The notes below the pieces were generated by a model. It made no database searches. It was given only the letters and a program-made list of their open reading frames with translations, and was not told where the DNA came from. A program made the translations under genes and the position numbers. Positions 7,313 to 14,512 of a DNA stretch of 17,036 nucleotides are shown in pieces (positions within the stretch are counted from its first letter, which is position 1; every line of letters begins with the position of its first letter). Location of the stretch: NCBI GenBank assembly GCA_045590615.1, contig JAZNRH010000005.1:1-17036 (forward strand), given 5' to 3'. This stretch comes from RGIG6353 sp045590615 (GTDB lineage Bacteria > Bacillota > Clostridia > Oscillospirales > SIG627).

Positions 7313-9175
7313 TTAATTTTTCTTGATATTTATATATTTTGTTTTAATTCCAAAGGGTCTGAAGACTTTGCCCCCACCCTCATAAAATTTACCGTAGAAC
7401 TCAATATACTGCAGACGGCACGAGTGAACGTAAGCCGAGAGTAAACCGAGTGCCAAGTTGAATACGTGACCCACAATGTATATGAGTAACGAGAAAATAA
7501 ATCCGATAGGATTTCCACCAACCATTTCAGCCAGCATATTCATTACCATACCAACGACGCCTGTAGCAAGGCTGAGAGCAAGTATTCTTGAATACGAAAG
7601 TATATCACTGAAATAGCTTGTGATATTATAAAGACCGAGCAGACCACCCATTGCTTTGCCGAGAATTCCTTTTTTTGCTCTGCCTGCAGTCAAAAGGATT
7701 GTGGCTGCACCAATAATAGCGATTACAATACCGGCTTTGCTCAGTGTGGGAATGAACAGCATACCGATTCCTGAAATGAGGAATATCCAGGATAGCTGGT
7801 CAAAAATTCCGTCCCATATTCGTCCATCCTTGATGTCGAGCACAAGTCTTGTAATCATACCGGTGAAGATGTGAAGCACTCCTACGACCAAGGTCAGAAT
7901 AAGCATTTTAATTGGGTCGCTCATCGCCGTGAACTTAACAAGGGGAGGGAATAATTCCTCACCAAAGTAGCTTCCGAAGAGCACGCCGAAAATCATAGTG
8001 GTTATTGATGAATAATAAATTACATTCATCAGCTTTGCAGTACCACCCGTCGGCTTCATGATTTTCTTTGCAAGGAAGATCAAGACGGCCATCATCAAGC
8101 CGTAGCCTGCGTCTCCCATCATCATACCAAAGATAATCCAATACCATGGCGCCATTACTGCGTTGGGGTCGAAGTCTCCGTACTTCGGGGGATTGAACAT
8201 CTCGGTTATTCCTTCAAACTGACTTACTACCTTATTGTTTTCAAGGGCAGCCGGAACCTCTTCGTCATCAAGAGGGTCGCGCGTTTCTATGTCATAAACG
8301 TCGGTAGCTTTGGAAACGGTCTTTTTTATTTCGTCAACCGAGCTTGCCTTAGCCCAGCCTTCAATAAAGACGGTCTCGGTAGTTTCGAGAAGTCTGATTT
8401 CTGCTCTGTCGGTGTTAGCCTTTTCTTGCTCAAAGAGAGTTTCCACTTCACTTTTTGATGCAGAATATTCGGTGAGCTGATTTTGTATTTCTTCTTTTTC
8501 TTTTTCAATTTCAAGAAGTCTGTTACCAACGCTTTCAAGCTTATCGGCTACTGTTCCGCTTTCGAGTGGAAGTCTGACTTCTTCAAATCCACACTCTGAT
8601 ATAGCCGAGTGAACCTCGTGAGAGGAGTCCTTGAAATATACGAGCAAAATCCTTGCGAATTTTTCGTCTTCCGAGATTATTTCAAAGTCTGCGCCAAGCT
8701 CGGACAATGAAGCCTTCAGCTCTTCTGCTTTTGACGCTTGAATTCTTCCCGTTAAGATTTCTGCCGAGTCGGTAGAGGTAAGCTCTTCTGCGCTCGCATT
8801 AAGCTTTTCCCAACCGTTCAGGCTGTCAAGTGTATTTTTGAGGTTGTTTTCCTCAGAGCTTAAAATTTCTCTTTTTGCAATCAGCTCTTCTATTTTTTTA
8901 CAAAGAGTAATCGTCTTTTCGGAGCGTATGTTGAAATCGGCTTCTTCAACCTCGGTGGGTTGAGCGAATAACCCTTTTTTGCTACCGTGCTTATTCAGCT
9001 CGGTCAGTAGCTGGTCAATGCGTCTTTGCCGTTCACTACTCTCCTTGTCCTCGCCCGGAACACCTGCATCCGAGGAGACAATCATCATAAGTGACGTATG
9101 CTGCAGAGCCTTGAGTACACTTTCCCTGTCCTCGCTCATACAAACAATCGACACCTTTTTCATAGGTGCTATCAT
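7313..9175 (-). CDS. ntpI: V-type ATPase subunit I (membrane stator, ion channel half)
   Basis: A 620-residue two-part stator subunit. Residues 1 to about 335 are cytoplasmic and rich in charged coiled coil, which serves to bind the E/H peripheral stalks. Residues about 340-600 contain the cluster of membrane helices that faces the K ring. Signatures are PWYWIIFGMMMGDAGYG (343-359), the essential channel arginine Arg530 in SYSRILALSLA, and VGHVFNLALGLLSAYVHS near the C-terminus. Length is close to the usual 640-660. The ATG at 9175 lies 9 nt after GAGG. An in-frame ATG four codons later would be too far from it. The stop adjoins the ribosome site of ntpK. Confidence 0.95.
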   Translation of the reverse strand: MIAPMKKVSIVCMSEDRESVLKALQHTSLMMIVSSDAGVPGEDKESSERQRRIDQLLTELNKHGSKKGLFAQPTEVEEADFNIRSEKTITLCKKIEELIAKREILSSEENNLKNTLDSLNGWEKLNASAEELTSTDSAEILTGRIQASKAEELKASLSELGADFEIISEDEKFARILLVYFKDSSHEVHSAISECGFEEVRLPLESGTVADKLESVGNRLLEIEKEKEEIQNQLTEYSASKSEVETLFEQEKANTDRAEIRLLETTETVFIEGWAKASSVDEIKKTVSKATDVYDIETRDPLDDEEVPAALENNKVVSQFEGITEMFNPPKYGDFDPNAVMAPWYWIIFGMMMGDAGYGLMMAVLIFLAKKIMKPTGGTAKLMNVIYYSSITTMIFGVLFGSYFGEELFPPLVKFTAMSDPIKMLILTLVVGVLHIFTGMITRLVLDIKDGRIWDGIFDQLSWIFLISGIGMLFIPTLSKAGIVIAIIGAATILLTAGRAKKGILGKAMGGLLGLYNITSYFSDILSYSRILALSLATGVVGMVMNMLAEMVGGNPIGFIFSLLIYIVGHVFNLALGLLSAYVHSCRLQYIEFYGKFYEGGGKVFRPFGIKTKYINIKKN

Positions 9176-9190
9176 TCAGCATTACCTCTT

Positions 9191-9490
9191 TTACACAAGT
9201 GATATTATTTTTTCAACCGTCGTAGCCTTGTTAGCTTCGGCGATTGCTTTGATTTTCTCTTTTTCATTTTCGAGCGCTTCGTTTGATTTTTGTGTAGCAG
9301 CATCTGCTCTTGCAATAGCCTCGGCTAATAGCTTTTCACCTTCGGCTTTTGCGTTTTCAAGAATTTTCTGAGCCTCGGCTTTAGCCTGCTTTTCGCCTTC
9401 GGCTATAAGCTTTTGAGCCTCGATTTTAGCATTTGCTTTAATTGCCTCAGCTTTTTCTTCGGCAATTTTTACGCTTTCGATTATATCCAT
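9191..9490 (-). CDS. ntpF: V-type ATPase small peripheral-stalk subunit (subunit H/G; NtpF in E. hirae)
   Basis: A 99-residue protein that is almost wholly a coiled coil of alanine, lysine and glutamate, with internal repeats such as KAEAQKI and KAEGEKL. Such proteins pair with subunit E to form the peripheral stalk. Low complexity makes assignment by sequence alone weak, but its place as first gene of the operon, directly before ntpI, is the standard one. AGGAGGT lies 4 nt before the ATG. Naming differs between schemes: it is subunit H in archaeal or Thermus-like systems and NtpF in E. hirae. Confidence 0.85.
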   Translation of the reverse strand: MDIIESVKIAEEKAEAIKANAKIEAQKLIAEGEKQAKAEAQKILENAKAEGEKLLAEAIARADAATQKSNEALENEKEKIKAIAEANKATTVEKIISLV

Positions 9491-9517
9491 AGTTACCTCC
9501 TGTCAGTAATTAAAATC

Positions 9518-9546
9518 ATTATATCATATTATTGGAAAAATATCAA
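9518..9546 (-). promoter_or_regulatory. Promoter of the V-type ATPase operon
   Basis: On the - strand TTGATA (9541-9546), a 17-bp spacer and TATAAT (9518-9523) form a nearly perfect sigma-A promoter, with TG one base before the -10 box (extended -10). The expected start near 9511 leaves a leader of about 20 nt with AGGAGGT. The terminator at 9602-9627 lies upstream, so the ATPase operon is independent of the phosphoesterase genes. The upstream DNA (about 9550-9600) is very A/T-rich. Confidence 0.85.
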
Positions 9547-9601
9547 TATTTTACCAACATATTTTATAGATATTTATATATAATATTATGTGCAAATAAA
9601 G

Positions 9602-9627
9602 AAAAAACTTCCGTTTTTAGGCGGAAG
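9602..9627 (-). terminator. Terminator of the three-gene phosphoesterase operon
   Basis: On the - strand CTTCCG, an 8-nt loop, CGGAAG and six T residues form a classic intrinsic terminator 34 nt after the last phosphoesterase stop codon. The + strand is also T-rich after the hairpin, but no + strand gene ends here. Confidence 0.85.
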
Positions 9628-9660
9628 CTTTTGTTTTTCTTAGTTTTTATATGCGTTTTT

Positions 9661-10833
9661 TCAGAACACTTTATATTCAAATTCTCTATCCTCGCCACAA
9701 CCAATACGGGTAGCGTAAATTTTGTGATTGTTTTTGTCAATTGTAAATATGTCAAATGCCTGCTCGGTAACAGTTCCCTTGGTGTGTAAGAAAGCTGAAT
9801 GTGAGTCGTTGTGTATAGAGTCGTTTACCGTAGCCGTGCAAACAAAATCCATAGGATACTTAACCACGTCGCAATGTGTGTGACCTGCAACCCAGATAGC
9901 AAAGTCGCCACCACGCCCCGTAAAGTCAACGTCAATTTCGACGTTGAAGTGAGGACGCTTTTCGTCAAGCTTCGTTCTTGAATATTTGGTATGACGACGG
10001 AAGGCGTCGCATATTTCAAGAGCAACGTCTACGTTGGGTGCCATATTGTAAGCAGGCTCGTGCGTGCATATAGCAACAGTCCAATCGGGAGAGGGCACGT
10101 CGAGAGCAACGTGTGCGAGCCAATCAAGCTGCTCCTGCATAAAGCCTGACGTACGGAAGCCGTCACAGATAGGAAGTCCGTCCTCCTTGAGCTCGTCGGT
10201 GTATCTTATATGCAGATTCAGGGCGATAAATCTCGTCTTGTGATGAACGTCATCTGCATACGAATAAGTACCCTCGGGTGAAATAACTCTGTTTTTATAC
10301 TGATTGTAGGGCCTGAAATAGTATTCGTAGATTTCTTCCTTCTTCAAGGTTTCCATATAGTAATTCGGAATAGGAAGTGTAGAATAAGCTGCGTCGTGAT
10401 TTCCGAGAACGGGCAGACATCTGTCTGCAATTCTGTTGAAGGCTTGGTTAAATTCACTTATTTCCCTCGTAAGAGAGGAAGCAGGGCAAACTCCCGAGCC
10501 ACAAACAACGTCACCACCGTTGAAGAAGAAGGGAACACCACAGCTGTCCATTACTCTTTCGAGAATAGCTGCAGAGTGCTTTTCGTTGGAAGCCCAATGC
10601 AAATCGCTGACCAGACCAAAGCTTGTAGAGGTAATTCCACTCTCAATTTGGCGCTCGTGTATTTTCTGGATTTTTCCGTTGAGATAGCCCTCCCAATATT
10701 CGGGGACGAATTGTTCTGTGTTTTTTACAATCGGGTCAAAATATTCTCTTGGTGAGTGACATATCGGACATTCCTCGGGTGGTACGTCCTCAGACGTCAG
10801 ATAAAAGCATTTAGTACAGTAAAATTTATCCAT
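9661..10833 (-). CDS. Rubredoxin-like domain / metallophosphoesterase fusion, paralogue 1 (third in operon)
   Basis: A 390-residue protein with no signal peptide or membrane segment, so cytoplasmic. Residues 6-25 carry CX2C-X12-CX2C (Cys6, Cys9, Cys22, Cys25), followed by SPREYFDP. This spacing and tail match the C-terminal rubredoxin-like domain of rubrerythrins, although Gly after the second Cys is Phe. Residues about 72-385 form a calcineurin-like phosphoesterase with a full set of two-metal ligands: Asp77 and His79 (SDLH), Asp108 (GGD), Asn145 and His146 (GNHD), His258 (THEP), and His318 and His320 (GHTH). It ends in TRIGCGEDREFEY. The substrate is not known; phosphoester or nucleotide hydrolysis is inferred from the fold. 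The gene starts 2 nt after paralogue 2 and is the last of the operon. By eye it is very close to paralogue 2. Confidence 0.88.
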   Translation of the reverse strand: MDKFYCTKCFYLTSEDVPPEECPICHSPREYFDPIVKNTEQFVPEYWEGYLNGKIQKIHERQIESGITSTSFGLVSDLHWASNEKHSAAILERVMDSCGVPFFFNGGDVVCGSGVCPASSLTREISEFNQAFNRIADRCLPVLGNHDAAYSTLPIPNYYMETLKKEEIYEYYFRPYNQYKNRVISPEGTYSYADDVHHKTRFIALNLHIRYTDELKEDGLPICDGFRTSGFMQEQLDWLAHVALDVPSPDWTVAICTHEPAYNMAPNVDVALEICDAFRRHTKYSRTKLDEKRPHFNVEIDVDFTGRGGDFAIWVAGHTHCDVVKYPMDFVCTATVNDSIHNDSHSAFLHTKGTVTEQAFDIFTIDKNNHKIYATRIGCGEDREFEYKVF

Positions 10834-10835
10834 AA

Positions 10836-12011
10836 TTAAAATACCTCATATTCAAATTCTCTGTTTTCGCCACATCCGATACGGGTGGTGTAAATTTTGT
10901 GGTTGTTTTTGTCAATTGTAAATACGTCAAATGCATGCTCGGTAACGGTTCCCTTGGTGTGTAGGAACTCCGAGTGTGAGTCGTTGTGTATAGAGTCGTT
11001 GAGGGTTGCCGTTGAGATTATTCCCGAGGTGGTTATCCTGGTTTCGTCAAAGTGCGTATGACCTCCTACCCAGATTGCAAGGTCACCACCACGTCCCGTA
11101 AAGTCAACGTCAATTTCAACGTTGAAGTTAGGTCGGTTCTCGTCGGTTCTGGTAGTTGAGTATTTTGTATGCTTACGGAAAGCATCACATATTCCCATCG
11201 CAACTCCGAAATTTGCTGACATATAGTAAAGAGGAATGTGCGAGCAAACGACTACAGTCCAATCAGGAGAGGGTACGTCGAGAGCAACGTGCGCCAGCCA
11301 ATCGAGCTGCTCCTGCATAATACCGGTAGTGTGCGCACCGTCGCAAACGGGAAGCCCGTCTTCTCTGAGCTCATCTGTATATTTTATAAAGGTGTTAATC
11401 GAGATGTAACGCATTTTGTGCTGAAGGTCATCTGCATAGCAATAAAAACCGTCAGGACCGAATACGTGATTTTTATACTGAGTGTAGGGTCTGAAATAGT
11501 ATTCATACATTTCTGCTTTTTTCAGACTCTCCTTGTAGTACATAGGAATAGGGAAGGTAGAATAGCAGGCGTCGTGATTTCCTTGAACGGGAATACACTT
11601 TTCTGCAAGCTCAATAAACGCTTCGTTGAACTCACTTATTTCTCTTGTGAGGGATGAAGCAGGGCAGATACCCGAGCCACAAACGACGTCACCTCCGTTG
11701 AAGAAGAAGGGGATACCACAGTCGTCCATAACCTTTTTGAGTATTGCAGCAGAGTGCTTTTCGTTGGAAGCCCAATGCAAGTCTGTAATCAGTGCAAAGC
11801 TTGATGAGTTAGTACCTGCTTTAATTTGGTTTTTATGTATTTCTTCGATTTTTTTATCAAGATAGTCGTTCCAATATTCAGGGATAAACTGCTTTTCATT
11901 TTTAACGATGGGGTCAAAGTATAAAAAAGGTGAATGACATATCGGACATTCCTCAGGGGGCACGTCATCAGAGGTCAGATAAAAGCACTTAGTACAGTAA
12001 AATTTATCCAT
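10836..12011 (-). CDS. Rubredoxin-like domain / metallophosphoesterase fusion, paralogue 2 (middle gene)
   Basis: A 391-residue cytoplasmic protein with the same layout as its neighbours. Cys6, Cys9, Cys22 and Cys25 form the metal knuckle, with Phe after the second Cys. The phosphoesterase motifs TDLH, GGD, GNHD, SHIP and GHTH are all intact. Long runs are identical with paralogue 1, such as MDKFYCTKCFYLTS and FTGRGGD, and conservation at DNA level is also visible, pointing to a fairly recent duplication. Differences cluster after GHTH (FDETRITTSG here) and around YYMSANFGVAMG, which may shape substrate choice. The ATG lies 2 nt after the stop of paralogue 3. The ribosome site GAGGT is made by the last sense codons of that gene. 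The function of the iron or zinc site and the substrate are unknown. Confidence 0.88.
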   Translation of the reverse strand: MDKFYCTKCFYLTSDDVPPEECPICHSPFLYFDPIVKNEKQFIPEYWNDYLDKKIEEIHKNQIKAGTNSSSFALITDLHWASNEKHSAAILKKVMDDCGIPFFFNGGDVVCGSGICPASSLTREISEFNEAFIELAEKCIPVQGNHDACYSTFPIPMYYKESLKKAEMYEYYFRPYTQYKNHVFGPDGFYCYADDLQHKMRYISINTFIKYTDELREDGLPVCDGAHTTGIMQEQLDWLAHVALDVPSPDWTVVVCSHIPLYYMSANFGVAMGICDAFRKHTKYSTTRTDENRPNFNVEIDVDFTGRGGDLAIWVGGHTHFDETRITTSGIISTATLNDSIHNDSHSEFLHTKGTVTEHAFDVFTIDKNNHKIYTTRIGCGENREFEYEVF

Positions 12012-12013
12012 GA

Positions 12014-13183
12014 TTAAAATACCTCGTATTCAAATTCTCTGTTTTCACCACATCCGATGCGAGTAGCGTAAACCTTGTGGTTGTTTTTATCGACTGTAAA
12101 GACGTCAAAGGCCTGCTCTGAGGTAGTTCCTCTCACGTGCTTGCGTGGTAAGCTGGCAACGTTGTGAAGTGCATCGTCAATTGTAGTTGTTGAAAGAATA
12201 CCTGACGGGTATTCTGCCTCGTCACAGTGAGTATGACCTGCAACCCACATTGCAAAATTCCCACCTCTACCTGTGAAGTCAACATCAACGTTGACGGTGA
12301 AATGCTCTGCTGCGCCACTAAAGGATTTTGATTTAGAATAGGTAGTATGACGACGGAAGGCGTCGCAAATGCCGAGTGCAACGTCAACGTTGGAGGGCAT
12401 TTGGTGTGCAGGTATGTGTGAGCAAACGACTACAGTCCAATCAGGAGAGGGCACGTCGAGCGCTACGTTTGCCAGCCAATCGAGCTGCTCCTGCATAAGA
12501 CCCTGATGACATTTGCAAACGGGATATCCCTTTTCGTCAACCTCGTCTGTATTTTTGATGAACAGATTGAGCGCTATGTAACGCATTTTGTGATGAGTGT
12601 CATCTGCATAGCAATATGTACCGTCAGGACCCGTGACACGGTTATTGTATTTTGTATAAGGTCTGAAATAGCTGTCGTAAATCTGCTCCTTGTTCATTGT
12701 CTCAACGTAAAATTCAGGGGCAGGGAAGGTGGAAAATGCGTGGTCGTGGTTTCCGAAAACCGGAAGACATTTTTCGGCTATATTCTTAAAAGCTTCGTTG
12801 AATTCACTTATATCTCTTATAAGTGAGGAGGCAGGGCAAAGACCCGACGCACTCACGACGTCGCCACCGTTGAAAAAATAGGGTATGCCACAGCTGTTCA
12901 TAACCTTTTCAAGAATAGCTGCCGAATGCTTTGCATTAGTAGCCCAATGCAAGTCGGTAATGAGCGCAAAGCTTGAAGAATTGATACCTGCCTGAATTTG
13001 ACGGTTGTGGATTTCTTCAATTTTCTTTGCAATGTGCTCGTTCCAGTATTCAGGAATAAACTGCTTCACGTTTTTTGGCACCGGGTCGAAATAATCTCTT
13101 GGAACGTGGCAGACGGGACATTCACTGGGTGGAGTGGCGTCAGAAGTAAGATAATAGCATTTGGTACAGTAAAATTTATCCAT
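12014..13183 (-). CDS. Rubredoxin-like domain / metallophosphoesterase fusion, paralogue 3 (first in operon)
   Basis: A 389-residue protein and the first gene read from the operon promoter. It has the four-Cys knuckle (Cys6, Cys9, Cys22, Cys25; Tyr after the second Cys) and intact TDLH, GGD, GNHD, SHIP and GHTH metal motifs. It is the most diverged of the three. GGDVVSASG replaces GGDVVCGSG, the loop after DEKGYPVCKC is shorter, and the segment near residue 345 (NVASLPRKHVRG) differs from the SHSxFLHTKG of the others. An in-frame ATG at 13216 would add 11 residues, but it falls at the predicted transcription start, has no ribosome site, and is absent from the paralogues. The ATG at 13183 has GAGG 6 nt upstream. 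It ends in EVF, whose codons form the next ribosome site. Confidence 0.87.
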   Translation of the reverse strand: MDKFYCTKCYYLTSDATPPSECPVCHVPRDYFDPVPKNVKQFIPEYWNEHIAKKIEEIHNRQIQAGINSSSFALITDLHWATNAKHSAAILEKVMNSCGIPYFFNGGDVVSASGLCPASSLIRDISEFNEAFKNIAEKCLPVFGNHDHAFSTFPAPEFYVETMNKEQIYDSYFRPYTKYNNRVTGPDGTYCYADDTHHKMRYIALNLFIKNTDEVDEKGYPVCKCHQGLMQEQLDWLANVALDVPSPDWTVVVCSHIPAHQMPSNVDVALGICDAFRRHTTYSKSKSFSGAAEHFTVNVDVDFTGRGGNFAMWVAGHTHCDEAEYPSGILSTTTIDDALHNVASLPRKHVRGTTSEQAFDVFTVDKNNHKVYATRIGCGENREFEYEVF

Positions 13184-13188
13184 TTCAT

Positions 13189-13193
13189 ACCTC
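13189..13193 (-). promoter_or_regulatory. Ribosome binding site that fixes the start of paralogue 3
   Basis: On the - strand GAGGT lies 5 nt before the ATG at 13183, giving a protein that begins MDKFYC like both paralogues. Confidence 0.75.
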
Positions 13194-13222
13194 GTAAAAT
13201 TTAAGTTAAATATCATAAGTCA

Positions 13223-13251
13223 ACTATATCATATCAGCTAAACTTTGTCAA
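13223..13251 (-). promoter_or_regulatory. Promoter of the phosphoesterase operon
   Basis: On the - strand a perfect TTGACA (13246-13251), a 17-bp spacer and TATAGT (13223-13228), with TG one base before the -10 box, form a strong sigma-A promoter. Predicted transcription starts near 13216, about 33 nt before the chosen ATG. Confidence 0.85.
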
Positions 13252-13264
13252 TAAAGATATTGAC
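13247..13264. repeat. 18-bp inverted repeat spanning both divergent -35 elements
   Basis: GTCAATA (13247-13253), AAGA, TATTGAC (13258-13264) is a perfect 7-bp inverted repeat. Its arms contain the TTGAC cores of the left- and right-facing -35 boxes. It may be an operator for a dimeric regulator, or merely the result of two -35 boxes placed back to back. Confidence 0.6.
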
Positions 13265-13286
13265 TTTTCTTGTGTTTTATTATAAC
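13260..13286 (+). promoter_or_regulatory. Possible promoter of the malic enzyme operon
   Basis: TTGACT at 13260-13265 is a good -35 box. TATAAC at 13281-13286 is a fair -10 box but only 15 bp away; TAACAT at 13283-13288 would give 17 bp with a poorer match. The following leader of about 30 nt contains GAAGGTG before the ATG at 13326. The exact -10 is uncertain. Confidence 0.45.
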
Positions 13287-13325
13287 ATATATGGTAAGAA
13301 GATACAAAAATGAAGGTGCGTTTTT

Positions 13326-14510
13326 ATGAACAATTCAGAAATTAAAGAAAAATCACTTGAATGTCATCAGAAATGGCAGGGAAAAATAGAGGTGGTGTCG
13401 AGGGTAAAAATAGAAAACTCTACCGACCTTTCGCTTGCGTACACCCCGGGTGTTGCACAGCCCTGTCTTGAAATACAAAAGGATTACGAAAAGTCCTTCA
13501 CCCTCACCAGACGCTCAAAGCTTGTTGCCGTAATTACCGACGGCACAGCAGTACTTGGTCTCGGTGATATAGGTGCTGAGGCAGGCATGCCCGTCATGGA
13601 AGGAAAATGTGCCTTATTTAAGGAATTTGCTGACGTTGACGCTTTCCCACTTTGTGTTCGGACCAAGGACGTTGACGAGCTTGTTCAGACTATTTATAAC
13701 ATTTCGGGTAGCTTTGGTGGAATAAACCTTGAGGATATTTCTGCACCCCGTTGCTTTGAGGTCGAAAGAAGACTCAAGGAAATTTGTGATATTCCCGTTT
13801 TCCATGATGACCAGCATGGTACTGCCGTAGTCGTTGCAGCAGCCTTGATTAATGCTCTCAAGGTTGTAAAAAAAGATGTGTCCGGGGTTAAGTGCGTAAT
13901 CAACGGTGCAGGCTCGGCAGGTATTGCAATCGCAAAGCATCTGATGAGAATAGGAATTAAAAACATCATTATGTGCGATAAAAACGGTATCATCTGCGAG
14001 GGTGACGAGGGGCTCAATTCGGCTCACAAGGAAATGAGCCTTGTTACCAATAGAGAAAAGCTTCACGGAGCACTTTCAGACGCAATGAAGGGCGCAGACA
14101 TATTTATAGGAGTGTCGGTTGGAAATATAGTCACAAAGGAAATGGTGGCGTCAATGAACGAGGGCGCAATAGTATTTCCAATGGCAAATCCGACTCCCGA
14201 GATTTCTCCCGACCTTGCACTCGAAGCAGGTGCAACGGTAGTTGGTACGGGCAGGTCGGATTATAAAAATCAGATAAACAACGTACTTGCATTTCCCGGA
14301 ATATTCAAGGGCGCGTTAGATGTAAGAGCAACTCAGATTAATGACGAAATGAAGACGGCTGCAAGTCTTGCGATTGCAGGACTCGTGTCGGACGACGAGC
14401 TTTCTGCTGACTATATACTGCCCCTTGCTTTTGATAAAAGAATTGCTTCTGCCGTAGCTAAGGCTGTCGGAGAAGCTGCTATAAAAACCAACGTCATAAG
14501 AAAGGCTTGA
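13326..14510 (+). CDS. Malic enzyme (malate dehydrogenase, oxaloacetate-decarboxylating)
   Basis: A 394-residue cytoplasmic enzyme that oxidises malate to pyruvate and CO2 with reduction of NAD+ or NADP+. It is the short bacterial form, without a fused phosphotransacetylase domain. It shows AYTPGVAQPC with the catalytic Tyr39, EGKCALFK with the general base Lys94, the metal ligands Glu136-Asp137 and Asp161/Asp162 (FHDDQHGTA), the Rossmann loop NGAGSAG at 193-199 and ANPTPE at 287-292. An Asp (218) near the end of the second Rossmann strand leans towards NAD+, but the coenzyme cannot be settled by eye. AAGGTG lies 7 nt before the ATG. It heads a three-gene unit and is followed after 2 nt by the lipid kinase gene. 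Confidence 0.95.
   Translation: MNNSEIKEKSLECHQKWQGKIEVVSRVKIENSTDLSLAYTPGVAQPCLEIQKDYEKSFTLTRRSKLVAVITDGTAVLGLGDIGAEAGMPVMEGKCALFKEFADVDAFPLCVRTKDVDELVQTIYNISGSFGGINLEDISAPRCFEVERRLKEICDIPVFHDDQHGTAVVVAAALINALKVVKKDVSGVKCVINGAGSAGIAIAKHLMRIGIKNIIMCDKNGIICEGDEGLNSAHKEMSLVTNREKLHGALSDAMKGADIFIGVSVGNIVTKEMVASMNEGAIVFPMANPTPEISPDLALEAGATVVGTGRSDYKNQINNVLAFPGIFKGALDVRATQINDEMKTAASLAIAGLVSDDELSADYILPLAFDKRIASAVAKAVGEAAIKTNVIRKA
14501..14505 (+). promoter_or_regulatory. Ribosome binding site that fixes the ATG of the lipid kinase
   Basis: AAAGG at 14501-14505, inside the last codons of malic enzyme, is 7 nt before the ATG at 14513. An in-frame TTG at 14507 is 1 nt from it and is rejected. Confidence 0.65.
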
Positions 14511-14512
14511 AA

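Noticed and set aside
8326..9371. Long open frames overlapping ntpI and the small stalk subunit gene on both strands
   Set aside because: They are low-complexity shadows of coiled-coil codons, without ribosome sites or recognisable domains.
9191..9490. Repeated GCC/GCT-TCG-GC units read as a DNA repeat array
   Set aside because: The repetition comes from the Ala-Lys-Glu coiled-coil repeats of the stalk subunit; spacing is irregular and in frame with the protein.
9661..13183. Near-identical stretches spaced about 1.18 kb apart, read as a CRISPR or transposon signature
   Set aside because: They are coding sequence of tandem paralogues; there are no terminal inverted repeats, target duplications, transposase or short regular spacers.
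13184..13216. Longer version of phosphoesterase paralogue 3 beginning at the ATG at 13216
   Set aside because: The ATG falls at the predicted transcription start, has no ribosome site, and the added residues are absent from both paralogues; GAGGT before the ATG at 13183 fits.
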